A stretch of DNA of 64,000 bases from UBA7803 sp963822255 (GTDB lineage Bacteria > Pseudomonadota > Gammaproteobacteria > Pseudomonadales > Azotimanducaceae), in assembly GCA_963822255.1 (NCBI GenBank), contig CAWGGV010000004.1, positions 1 through 64,000 on the forward strand, read 5' to 3'. The notes under the pieces were generated by a model, which made no database searches, was not told where the DNA came from, and saw only the letters and a program-made list of their open reading frames with translations. The translations under genes were made by a program, and so were the position numbers. Positions 52,311 through 60,414 of the stretch are shown one piece after another. Numbering within the stretch: position 1 is the stretch's first letter; the number at the start of each line of letters is the position of its first letter.

Positions 52311-52835
52311 TCAGCGTCGAGCCTCCCGAATCAGGTCGGTGACGCCGTCCCATTCCTCGTGCATGCGCTTCCAGCCGTCGAACAGCTGGCGAATGACGGG
52401 CGCGTCGCCGTGCAGCTCCACGTAGCAGTCGAGATCCTTGCGGCAGTCCATGTAGGCGACGTAGTCGCCGCCCCACAAGGTGCACGCCGTTGCGTATCCG
52501 GCTTCGTTGAAGCGGCGCACTTCACCGCCGACGTCCTCCACCAGCAGCCCGATGTGATGGAATCCGTACTGCCCCGGCGGATACATGTCGCGGTAGATGG
52601 ACGGCGTGTCGTCGTGTTGAGCGATGAACTGAATGTGCGCAGGCCCGGCCTGCCCGAATGCGTAGCTGACGTCCGCTTCCACCGGCTCTCCCAGGTAGCG
52701 GAAGTCCTCTGCCACGTGGTGCCGGACCACGTGAAAAGGGCCTGCGCCCACCATCTTGTTCCACTTGCGGCAGGCCTCATCGATGTCCTCGACGAAGTAC
52801 GCGTACTGCCAGATCGGGTGTCGAATGATGCTCAT
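52311..52835 (-). CDS. VOC-superfamily protein
   Basis: 174 residues. IWQYAYFVEDIDEACRKWNK, GAGPFHVVRHHVAEDFRYLG, DMYPPGQYGFHHIGLLVEDV and DCRKDLDCYVELHGDAPVIR show a VOC fold with a His/Glu metal-ligand pattern. The C-terminal third is nearly matched by the partial gene at 63818 (DTRSANGCFTEIHGDPPHIL). Ribosome site AAGGGAG. Same direction as the MFS gene at 52875. Confidence 0.86.
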   Translation of the reverse strand: MSIIRHPIWQYAYFVEDIDEACRKWNKMVGAGPFHVVRHHVAEDFRYLGEPVEADVSYAFGQAGPAHIQFIAQHDDTPSIYRDMYPPGQYGFHHIGLLVEDVGGEVRRFNEAGYATACTLWGGDYVAYMDCRKDLDCYVELHGDAPVIRQLFDGWKRMHEEWDGVTDLIREARR

Positions 52836-52874
52836 CTCTTGCTCCCTTGCCCAAACATGATCGCCCGATCCCAG

Positions 52875-54104
52875 TCAGGCAACAGAAGGACGCGGTGCCG
52901 GTCGCAGAAGCGCCATGGCAGCCGCAGCCGGTATCAACAACGCAGCCATCATGAACCATGCGGTATCGTAGCTGCCAGTTACGTCGCGCAGATAGCCGGC
53001 GAACCACGGCCCCAGCCCCGCGAGGGTGGTGAAGGGGCCAACCATTCCCATGACGTGGCCGAAAGCCGCGACACCGAAGCGACTGCTGATGGCACTGGCC
53101 AGCAACGGCAGGAAGCCACCGGCAGCCGCGCCGAGCAGGGCGCAGGCCACGATCAGTTGCACGTAGGTCACCCGGCCGATCATGAGGGTGAAGGCGCTGA
53201 TCAGCACGGTAACGGCCAGGTAGAACAGCCAACGCAGGTCCCAGCGATCGGCGAGTGCGCCGAACACCACCTTGGCGCCGGCCATCACCAGGGCCATCAG
53301 CGAAACCAGATAAGCCGATGCCCGTGCATCGATGCCGTGGTCGCTGGTGTACGGCGCGATGTTCTGCTGGGCTGCACCGAATGCCGTGGCCAGCGGCGTG
53401 AACGCCAGTACCAGCAGCCAGAACGGTCTGTTGCGCAAAAGTCCGCGGGCCTGCCAATCGTGATCGCCCTCGCTGGCGTGACGTGCGGCGCCGGCACCGT
53501 CGGCATCGCCCGCTATGCCGGCGTCTGCCGGCGAATTGCGGATCAGCAGCCACACCGGAGGGGCGATGACCACCAGCACCACCAGCGCCAGGACGTCGTT
53601 GGCCTCGCGCCACCCCAAACCTGCCTGCAGCGCAGTGACCAGCGGCGGCATGAAAAGGCCGCCGAGCGACGTACCGACGGTGGAGATTCCGATGGCGAGC
53701 CCGCGGCGGCGCGAGAACCAGCGCGCTGCCAGGGTCTGCGCGGCCAGCGGGCCCGCCAGCAGCACGCCGGCCATCATGAAGCTGCCGTAGATGACGACGA
53801 GCTGCCACATGGCGCTGGCGCGGGCGGCGAGGGCCAGCGCGAGCGCGAGACAGAGCGCGCCGCCCACCACCAGGTGGCGTATGGGCATCCGGTCCATGGC
53901 GCGGCCTGCCAGCGGCGCAACGACGCCCATGCTGATCTGCAGGGTGAGGAAGACGACCATCACCTCTCCGCGCCCGACGCCGAACTCGGCGGTCCACGGG
54001 TTCACCCAGAACGTAAAGCAGTAAATGGCGATGCCGAAAGACATCGCCTGAAACAGCATTCCTACCGCAAGTACGTTCCAACCGTGATACCAGGGGGTGT
54101 TCAT
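52875..54104 (-). CDS. MFS transporter, oxalate/monocarboxylate-like
   Basis: About 409 residues, 12 membrane helices. YHGWNVLAVGMLFQAMSFGI, IYCFTFWVNPWTAEFGVGRG and GVVAPLAGRAMDRMPIRHLV are the start and loop 2-3 signature of MFS transporters related to OxlT/MCT types. I use ATG 54104; a TTG at 54134 is possible. The VOC gene downstream (52311) may be in its operon. Upstream region holds two operator-like copies (54206 and 54252), so it may be part of the shared regulon. Confidence 0.85.
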   Translation of the reverse strand: MNTPWYHGWNVLAVGMLFQAMSFGIAIYCFTFWVNPWTAEFGVGRGEVMVVFLTLQISMGVVAPLAGRAMDRMPIRHLVVGGALCLALALALAARASAMWQLVVIYGSFMMAGVLLAGPLAAQTLAARWFSRRRGLAIGISTVGTSLGGLFMPPLVTALQAGLGWREANDVLALVVLVVIAPPVWLLIRNSPADAGIAGDADGAGAARHASEGDHDWQARGLLRNRPFWLLVLAFTPLATAFGAAQQNIAPYTSDHGIDARASAYLVSLMALVMAGAKVVFGALADRWDLRWLFYLAVTVLISAFTLMIGRVTYVQLIVACALLGAAAGGFLPLLASAISSRFGVAAFGHVMGMVGPFTTLAGLGPWFAGYLRDVTGSYDTAWFMMAALLIPAAAAMALLRPAPRPSVA

Positions 54105-54205
54105 GAACGTGCTGGCATTCCTCGTGCTGACCAATCGTGCGGATCCAGCCCGCTCGCCCGGGTCTCGATGCTTGGCGTCCCTGGCCTCCTCGAAACCATC
54201 TGCGC

Positions 54206-54267
54206 TGACTGTTTATCGATATCACATCTCCGCGCGCGAGTCACTACAATACCGTCAGGTTAGACGG
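54206..54267. promoter_or_regulatory. Two operator-like sites in MFS/SDR divergent region
   Basis: TGACTGTTTATC at 54206 is a half-site. CCGTCAGGTTAGACGG at 54252-54267 is a full copy of the shared palindrome (CCGTC ... GACGG arms), followed by AAAT. The pair is about 100-160 bases from the MFS start and 250-310 bases from the SDR start. Confidence 0.55.
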
Positions 54268-54393
54268 AAATGTTGCCAATGCGGCGAGAGGGGGTTAGTT
54301 TTGGGACGATTTCCACCGGTCGTAGGGGAGGCCCATAGCCATGATCCACGTAGCCTGCTGCAATGCTGAGTCGGTGGCGGCACATCGCGCCCT

Positions 54394-54452
54394 GCCACTC
54401 CAACGCATGCCACTCCAACGCGTGCCACTCCAACGCATGCCACTCCAACGAT
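54394..54452. repeat. Four tandem copies of a 15-bp repeat
   Basis: GCCACTCCAACGCAT repeated at 54394, 54409 (last bases GT), 54424 and 54439 (last unit 14 bases). Unit length is not a multiple-of-spacer CRISPR pattern; copies touch with no spacers. It lies between the operators and the SDR start, 62 bases before that start. Confidence 0.8.
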
Positions 54453-54514
54453 AGTCACCACAAGCCGATGAACGGTCCGGCAGCGGACCCCAAGGAATGA
54501 TACAGGAGAGCATC

Positions 54515-55387
54515 ATGTCGCATATCCGTGGCAAGACGGCCATCGTCACCGGCGCCGCGGTGGGGCTCGGCAACGCCTATGCCCGCGCTCTGGCGCGTGC
54601 CGGCGCGAATGTCGCCGTCTGCGACATCCGCGACGAGGTCGTATCCCTGCCGGAAGAGCTGAAGGCCGAAGGCATAGAGGCCCTGGCCTGGCGAGCAGAC
54701 GTCTCGGACGCGGCCGACACGCGCCGAGTGGTGGATGCGGCACGAAAGGCGTTCGGCTGCATCGATATCCTCGTCAACAACGCCGGCGTCTGGGGTGCAA
54801 GCGTCGCCGACGACGACCTGGACAAGACGCTGGCAGACTACGATCGCATCGTCGGCGCGAACCTGAAAGGCGAGTTCCTGTTCGGGCGGGCCGTGATTCC
54901 CATCTTGCTCGAACAGGGTCGGGGAGGGGAGATCGTCAACGTCGCAACCGATCACATGGTCACCTGCGGCACGCCGAACGAGATCTGCCCGAAACTGCCG
55001 AAGTGTCCATGGAAGGACGCGCCTCGTCCTACCGGCGGTGGCGAGACCATGGACCTCTACGATGCCAGCAAGTGGGCGCTCAACGGGTTGACCTTCGCGT
55101 GGGCCAAGGCTCTGCGCCCTCACGGCATCCGCGTCAACGCCTTCTGCATGGGCGCCACGGATTCGTACATGCTGCGTTCGTTCCACAACTTCGATCCTTC
55201 CCCGGAGGAGGAAGCCTCGTGGATGTCTGCAGAGGACAGCGCCAAGGCACTGATCGACCTGCTCGAAGAGGGTCCGCTCGGCCGCACCGGGGAAAACATG
55301 AACTTCTGCGTCGGCCGGCCCTGCAGACTGGAGCCGTCGCTGCCGCCGATCTACATCAGGCAGGAGGATATCGATGCCAAGGCTTGA
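54515..55387 (+). CDS. Short-chain dehydrogenase/reductase (SDR), tandem copy 1
   Basis: 290 residues from ATG 54515 (AGGAGAG upstream). TGAAVGLGNAYARALARA, NNAGVWG, YDASKWALNGLTFAWAKALR with Tyr-Lys and a catalytic-Ser position reading NVATDHM, i.e. Thr instead of Ser. An unusual insert between (CGTPNEICPKLPKCPW) contains two cysteines. Its sequence repeats in the next gene as YNASKWAINGFTDAWSKYLA and GATDxxMLR. Gene 2 starts 14 bases before this stop, so the two are coupled. Confidence 0.87.
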   Translation: MSHIRGKTAIVTGAAVGLGNAYARALARAGANVAVCDIRDEVVSLPEELKAEGIEALAWRADVSDAADTRRVVDAARKAFGCIDILVNNAGVWGASVADDDLDKTLADYDRIVGANLKGEFLFGRAVIPILLEQGRGGEIVNVATDHMVTCGTPNEICPKLPKCPWKDAPRPTGGGETMDLYDASKWALNGLTFAWAKALRPHGIRVNAFCMGATDSYMLRSFHNFDPSPEEEASWMSAEDSAKALIDLLEEGPLGRTGENMNFCVGRPCRLEPSLPPIYIRQEDIDAKA

Positions 55388-56167
55388 CGGAAAGGTCGCC
55401 ATCATCAGCGGCGCTGCGCGGGGTCTGGGTTCGGCGTTCGCAAGGCGGCTGGCAGCGGAAGGCGCAGACGTGCTGCTGTTCGACGTGTTGTCGAGCGTGA
55501 ACCAGGTCGCCAGCGAGATTGCAGACGGCACCGGAGGGAGGTCGCTCTCGGAGGTTGCCGACGTGAGTCAGCGGCGCGATGTGGAGCGGGTGGTGCAGCG
55601 GGCCGTGAGCGAGCTGGGCGGCGTGGACCTCCTCATCAACAACGCTGGCACCTGGCGCAGTACGCCGGTCGACAGCCCCTGGGAGCAGGCGCTGCAGGAC
55701 TGGGACTTCATCATGGATGCCAACCTCAAGGGGCTACTGATGCTGTCGCGCGCCTGCGTGCCGCACATGCGCGCCCGCGGTGGCGGTGACATTGTCAACA
55801 TCTCCACCTATTACGTGCTGCCGGCGCGCAGCGGCGGGACCAATCCACCGAATACCGATCTGTACAATGCTTCGAAATGGGCGATCAACGGCTTCACCGA
55901 CGCCTGGTCCAAGTATCTTGCCAGGGATGGCATCCGGGTGAACGCGTTATGCATGGGTGCCACGGATACGCCCATGCTGCGGGGCCTGTTCGAGGGGGGG
56001 AGTTGCCGGACGATCTTGCCGATGTGGTCATGCAGCCCGACCAGATCGCGCAGCTGCTGATCGATCTGCTTGAGGACGGGCGCAGCGGCGAAAATATCGG
56101 GGCGTGGGTGGGCGAGCCGGTTGACCTGGGCCCGGTGAAGGCGCCGCATCGGCGAATCACCGGCTGA
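55374..56167 (+). pseudogene. Short-chain dehydrogenase/reductase (SDR), tandem copy 2, single frameshift
   Basis: SGAARGLGSAFARRLAAEG, NNAGTWR, NISTYYVL and YNASKWAINGFTDAWSKYLA. The frame runs to LRGLFEGG at about 55995, a run of seven G (55994-56000), where one G seems to be missing; restoring it gives ELPDDLADVVMQPDQIAQLL and a C-terminus GENIGAWVGEPVDLG matching the first copy. So it is probably an otherwise functional gene with a homopolymer slip, real or technical. Tandem duplicate of 54515. Confidence 0.8.
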
Positions 56168-56187
56168 AGACGGTCGGCAAAATCGGA

Positions 56188-57528
56188 TTGGCGCCGGTGG
56201 GGGCTCCGCCACGGCCGGAGGAGGTTGGCGCGTCTGCGTTCGTCGCCTGGTATGCAGTGACGGTACTGTTCATCGGTTCCATTCTTTCCTTTCTCGACCG
56301 TCAGGTCATCGCCCTGATGGTCGAGCACATCAAGGCGGACCTCGGCCTGAATGATTTCGAGATCGGGCTGCTGCAGGGACCGCCTTTCGGTATCTTCTAC
56401 GCAATGATGTCGATCCCGATCGCCGTGCTGGCCGACCGTGCCAACCGGCGCAACATCGTCGTGGTCGGCGTCGGCTTCTGGAGCGTGGCCACGGCGGCGT
56501 GCGGATTGGCGGGCAGCTTCCTGCATCTGTTTCTGGCCCGTATCGGCGTGGGCAGCGGCGAGGCGTGCCTGTCGCCGTGCGCGTACTCCATGATCAGCGA
56601 CTACTTTCGACGTCATCAACTGCCGCTGGCAATGAGCGTCTTCACTATGGGCAACCTGTCCGGCGTCGGCCTGGCGATGATCATCGGCGGCGCAGTGCTG
56701 ACATATGCCGAGCGCCTCGGTGACATCGAGCTCTGGGGGATTGGACACGTTGCGCCCTGGCAATTCACGTTCCTGGTGATCGGCCTGCCCGGGATGCTGC
56801 TGGCCCTGCTGATGCTGACCGTGCGCGAACCGGGCCGGCGCGGGGTACTGCGCGATCAGGAGCGCACCCGCATCGCCGATTTCCTGGCTTTCGTCGCGGA
56901 CAATCGGCGCACCTTCAGCAGTCTATTCGGTAGCTTCACGCTGCTGGTCATGGTTGCCTACGGCAACTTCGCCTGGGTACCTACGTTCTTCATTCGCCAC
57001 TTCGGCTGGACCGCTGCGGAGGCGGGATCGGTCTACGGCACCGTCGTAGCCGTTTTCGGCACCGGCGGCGCGCTGTTCGGCGGCTGGCTTGCGAGTTGGC
57101 TGTCCGGGCGCGGTCACCTGGATGCTCCGTACCGGGCCACGCTGCTGTGTTCCCTGCCGCTGGTGCCACTGGCGCTGCTGGTGTACCTGGTGGTCCCCGA
57201 CGGGCGCTCGGCCGCGCTGCTGTACGCCCCGTATCAGTTCTTCAGCGCTGTGCCCGCGGGGCTTGCCGCTGCCGCCATGATGACGATCACTCCCAACGAG
57301 ATGCGAGCGAAGATCTCATCGGCGTACCTGTTCGTCAGCAACTTCATCGGCCTCTCGCTCGGTGCGGCCAGCGTCGGTTTCATCACCCACGACTTGTTCG
57401 GTGACGACGCCCGGGTGGGAGAATCGCTGGCCATCATCAACGTGGTTGGCATCCCCCTCGCGGCGGTGGCCATCTGGTTCGGGATGAGGACCTATCGCGA
57501 CGGCGTTGCCAGGCTGTCGCCTCAGTAG
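56188..57528 (+). CDS. MFS transporter, Spinster-like
   Basis: 446 residues from TTG 56188, 12 predicted helices. SILSFLDRQVIALMVEHIKA, DLGLNDFEIGLLQGPPFGIF, LADRANRRNIVV and IGVGSGEACLSPCAYSMISD are the Spinster-like MFS signatures; compare 48169. It follows the tandem SDRs by 20 bases and precedes the Rieske gene, so may import the substrate of that enzyme set (inference). The TTG start is weak but the upstream frame is closed. Confidence 0.86.
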   Translation: MAPVGAPPRPEEVGASAFVAWYAVTVLFIGSILSFLDRQVIALMVEHIKADLGLNDFEIGLLQGPPFGIFYAMMSIPIAVLADRANRRNIVVVGVGFWSVATAACGLAGSFLHLFLARIGVGSGEACLSPCAYSMISDYFRRHQLPLAMSVFTMGNLSGVGLAMIIGGAVLTYAERLGDIELWGIGHVAPWQFTFLVIGLPGMLLALLMLTVREPGRRGVLRDQERTRIADFLAFVADNRRTFSSLFGSFTLLVMVAYGNFAWVPTFFIRHFGWTAAEAGSVYGTVVAVFGTGGALFGGWLASWLSGRGHLDAPYRATLLCSLPLVPLALLVYLVVPDGRSAALLYAPYQFFSAVPAGLAAAAMMTITPNEMRAKISSAYLFVSNFIGLSLGAASVGFITHDLFGDDARVGESLAIINVVGIPLAAVAIWFGMRTYRDGVARLSPQ

Positions 57529-57593
57529 TTTCCCTGATGTGCGTGACGCGCCGCTTCGCTTACGGTGTCAGGGCGCAACGAGCGGGGATGGTC

Positions 57594-59138
57594 ATGATCG
57601 AAACGAAGACCGGCACGAGCCGTTCCGCGGGCGTCACCTATCAGACGCTGCTGGACGAAGACAGCCATCCGGTTCCCGGAATCATGCGGGTGGAGTGCTC
57701 GCTGCCGCCTGGCCCGACCAAGGTGCAGGCGGAGCGCTACTTCTCTCGCGCATTTCACGATCTGGAGGTGGAGAAGCTCTGGAAGCGCGTCTGGCAGATG
57801 GCTTGTCACGAGGATGATATCCCCGACATCGGTGACTACACGATCTACGACATTGCGCACCTGTCTTTTCTCGTGATACGCACCGGCGATGAGGTGTTCA
57901 AGGCTTATCACAACGCCTGCCTGCATCGGGGGAGATTGTTGAAGCCTCATGGAGGTAAGCGGGCACGGGAAATCCGCTGTGCATTCCACGGCTGGGCCTG
58001 GGATCTTGACGGCGCACTGAAGGAGGTGCCCTGCCACTGGGACTTTCCCACCGTCACTGAAAGCGAGTATGCCCTGCCCGAGGCGCAGGTCGGACGCTGG
58101 GGCGGCTTCGTGTTCATCAATCCGGATCCGCACGCGGAGTCGCTCGAGAGCTTTCTGGGCAATCTCAGCGACCAATTCCCGAACCTGCCCTACGAGCGGC
58201 GCTACAAGAGTGCCCACGTGGCGAAGATCCTGCGCTGCAACTGGAAGGTGGCTCAGGAAGCGTTCAGCGAGGCCTATCACGTCATCGCCACCCATCCGAC
58301 CATTCTCGACAGCATCGGCGACGCCAACTCTCAGTACGATGTGTTCGGGAACTACAGCCGCGCGATGTCCCCTCAGTTCACCGCCAGCCCCCATCTCGCG
58401 GGCAGCGAGTCGGAGCACCTGGAGGATGCCCGGATGTATACCCGACTGCGTCATGCCCTGACCGGCCACATCTACGAGCGCGGCGAGGACGGGTTGGTGC
58501 ACGTCACCAACCATCGGGGCGAGGTCAGCAAGTTCCGGCCGAATGGTGTCTGGGTCGAAGGGCCGCTGACTCATGGAGACCCGAACATGTGCAACTGGGT
58601 CGGCGGCAAACAGCTGCCGGGGGCGGAGGTGATCTCCCTGCCACAGCGGCCGGACGTGCCGAAGGACAAGAATCTGCGCCAGGTGGCTGCTGAGCCGGTA
58701 CGGGAACGTTTCCGTCGGGTGCTCGGTGACCTGATGAATCGGGTCAGCGATGCCGAGCTGCTCGACTCCATCTATCTCACCGTGTTCCCCAATTTCCATC
58801 CGTGGGGCTCGTTCAATCAGATCGTGTACCGCTTCCGCCCCAACGGCGACAATCCGGACGAGTGCATCATGGAATGCATGTACCTGTCACCGACGGCGCC
58901 GGGTGAGAAGCGACCGCCGGCGGCGCCCGTGCACCAGCTTGGTCCCGACGACGACTGGACGGACGCGCCGGAGCTCGGAATGCTGGCCAAGGTGTTCAAT
59001 CAGGACGTGGTCAACATGCCCGAGGTGCAGCGCGGATTGAAGACACTGCGGCGTCCGGAGATCATCTTCGCCGACTACGGCGAAACCAAGCCCAGGCATT
59101 TTCACATGTTGCTGAATCAATGGCTGGAACGGCCGTGA
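57594..59138 (+). CDS. Rieske non-heme iron oxygenase, alpha subunit
   Basis: 514 residues from ATG 57594, the best-spaced start after GGGG. Rieske motif CLHRGRLLK then CAFHGWAWD; mononuclear iron site NWKVAQEAFSEAYHVIATHP. Close to 34049 in the GDANSQYDVFGNY segment, and longer by an insertion near residues 250-330 (about HLEDARMYTRLRHALTGHIY). C-terminus GETKPRHFHMLLNQWLERP. Followed by a truncated hemoglobin gene after 28 bases. Confidence 0.91.
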   Translation: MIETKTGTSRSAGVTYQTLLDEDSHPVPGIMRVECSLPPGPTKVQAERYFSRAFHDLEVEKLWKRVWQMACHEDDIPDIGDYTIYDIAHLSFLVIRTGDEVFKAYHNACLHRGRLLKPHGGKRAREIRCAFHGWAWDLDGALKEVPCHWDFPTVTESEYALPEAQVGRWGGFVFINPDPHAESLESFLGNLSDQFPNLPYERRYKSAHVAKILRCNWKVAQEAFSEAYHVIATHPTILDSIGDANSQYDVFGNYSRAMSPQFTASPHLAGSESEHLEDARMYTRLRHALTGHIYERGEDGLVHVTNHRGEVSKFRPNGVWVEGPLTHGDPNMCNWVGGKQLPGAEVISLPQRPDVPKDKNLRQVAAEPVRERFRRVLGDLMNRVSDAELLDSIYLTVFPNFHPWGSFNQIVYRFRPNGDNPDECIMECMYLSPTAPGEKRPPAAPVHQLGPDDDWTDAPELGMLAKVFNQDVVNMPEVQRGLKTLRRPEIIFADYGETKPRHFHMLLNQWLERP

Positions 59139-59166
59139 TCCGTTGACGGAACAAGGAGCATTCCGC

Positions 59167-59589
59167 ATGGCTCAGTCCCCGTACGAGATCCTGGGCGAAG
59201 CCGGTATCCGCCGGCTGGCGCACACCTTCTACGACGTGATGGACGAGCTGCCGCAGGCCGCCGAGGTGCGGTCCATGCACGCCCGGAGCCTCGACGACAT
59301 CAAGCGCAAGCTCACCGCCTATCTCACTGGCTGGATGGGCGGCCCGCCCGTCTACCTGGCCATGGCGGGCACGGTCTGCCTGACCCAGCCCCACGAGCCC
59401 TATGCCATCGGCCCCCGTGAACGGGATCAGTGGCTGATGTGCATGCACGAGGCGCTGGATCGTATCGGTGCCAGCGACGAGCTGAAGGAGATGCTGAAGG
59501 AGCCGATGTTTCGGATCGCCGACGCGGTGCGCAACCGCGACGCCTGCGCGGCGATCGGCAAGGACCCGAACATCATTGCGGTGGGCTAG
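59167..59589 (+). CDS. Group II truncated hemoglobin
   Basis: 140 residues from ATG 59167 (AAGGAG upstream). YEILGEAGIRRLAHTFYDVM, RSMHARSLDDIKRKLTAYLT, GWMGGPPVYLAMAGTV and AIGPRERDQWLMCMHEALDR are the truncated-globin group II pattern: proximal His in MHAR-like or HEPYAIG region and the Trp of GWxGGPP. Such proteins bind O2 or NO, or protect from NO. Placing one directly after a Rieske oxygenase suggests a local O2/NO role (inference). Confidence 0.86.
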   Translation: MAQSPYEILGEAGIRRLAHTFYDVMDELPQAAEVRSMHARSLDDIKRKLTAYLTGWMGGPPVYLAMAGTVCLTQPHEPYAIGPRERDQWLMCMHEALDRIGASDELKEMLKEPMFRIADAVRNRDACAAIGKDPNIIAVG

Positions 59590-59607
59590 TTTCGAGCGAA
59601 GGCCATC

Positions 59608-60294
59608 TCACCAGGGATGGATCTCACCGTTCCATTTGTAGAACTTACCGGCATCGGCTTTGGTCAGATTCGCAACGACCGTGCGGATGCCGCGGGCGCT
59701 TTCCTCGGCGCTGATCTCGGCATTGGGACCACCCATGTCGGTCCTCACCCAGCCGGGATGCATCAGCGCGCTGATGATAGGCTCATCCTTCCAGTCGATG
59801 GCGAGAATCTGACCGATCTTGCAGAGCGCCGCCTTCGTTGTCGAGTAGATGAGCATGCCACCCATGGGCCAGGTCGAGGCTGCCAGCTGGCTGCTGACGT
59901 TCATCAGTTTACCGTTGCCGGAGGCCGCCAGGTTCGGCTTGAAGGTCCGCGCAACCAGTAGCGGCGCAATCGTGTTGATGTCGAGGGTCCGGTGCCACTC
60001 CGCGATGTCGACGTCGTCGATTCCCTGATGACGGCCGCCAACCCATCCGGCATTGTTGATCACGATGTCGATGGGCTTATCGCCGATCGACTGCTTGGCG
60101 GCAGCGATGGTGTCGAAATCCGCCAGGTCCATCCGGACGATCTGGACAGTTCCGCCTGCGGCGAGTTCGTTCAGCTCAGCGCACCCATCCGGGTCACGGA
60201 CGCAGGCGATGACCTCGTCGCCTGACTCTGCGTACTGACGAGCCAGCTCCAAGCCGATTCCGCGGCCTGCGCCGGTGATCAATACTCGCGCCAT
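59608..60294 (-). CDS. Short-chain dehydrogenase/reductase (SDR)
   Basis: 228 residues from ATG 60294 (AAGGAGG upstream). LITGAGRGIGLELARQYAES nucleotide motif, NNAGWVG, Ser in NVSSQLAAS and YSTTKAALCK. C-terminal GWVRTDMGGPNAEIS. Short SDR of the carbonyl-reductase type with Arg-Asp after strand 2. An operator palindrome lies 68 bases upstream (60362-60379). Confidence 0.86.
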   Translation of the reverse strand: MARVLITGAGRGIGLELARQYAESGDEVIACVRDPDGCAELNELAAGGTVQIVRMDLADFDTIAAAKQSIGDKPIDIVINNAGWVGGRHQGIDDVDIAEWHRTLDINTIAPLLVARTFKPNLAASGNGKLMNVSSQLAASTWPMGGMLIYSTTKAALCKIGQILAIDWKDEPIISALMHPGWVRTDMGGPNAEISAEESARGIRTVVANLTKADAGKFYKWNGEIHPW

Positions 60295-60361
60295 GGGGCC
60301 TCCTTCGCTGACTGAGCGATCAATGTCGGCTGTCGACAGTATTGAATCGGAAGGCGACGAT

Positions 60362-60379
60362 ACCGTCAACCGAGACGGT
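60362..60379. promoter_or_regulatory. Palindromic operator ACCGTC...GACGGT upstream of SDR (59608)
   Basis: ACCGTCAACCGAGACGGT has exact 6-bp arms (ACCGTC and GACGGT) with a 6-base centre, followed by TTTCC; its core CCGTCAACCGAGACGG aligns with the copies at 24684 and 54252. Confidence 0.6.
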
Positions 60380-60414
60380 TTCCACAGACAGGTCCCGGCG
60401 GCAGTAGCATCTGT

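Larger units (their letters stand above)
54135..54514. other. 380-base intergenic region with operators and tandem repeats
   Basis: Between the divergent MFS and SDR genes. It holds two operator-like copies (54206-54217 and 54252-54267), four tandem 15-bp repeats (54394-54452) and the SDR ribosome site. No protein-coding sequence with family match. A short reading frame over the repeats on the minus strand (VGVACVGVARVGVACVG) is a by-product of the repeats. Confidence 0.7.

Noticed and set aside
52359..54263. A 634-residue plus-strand reading frame
   Set aside because: It lies opposite the MFS transporter and VOC genes, is His/Gln/Arg-rich, has no family motif and is explained by high GC in the third position of the minus-strand genes.
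54394..54452. A CRISPR-like repeat
   Set aside because: Copies are contiguous 15-mers without spacers and there are no cas genes.
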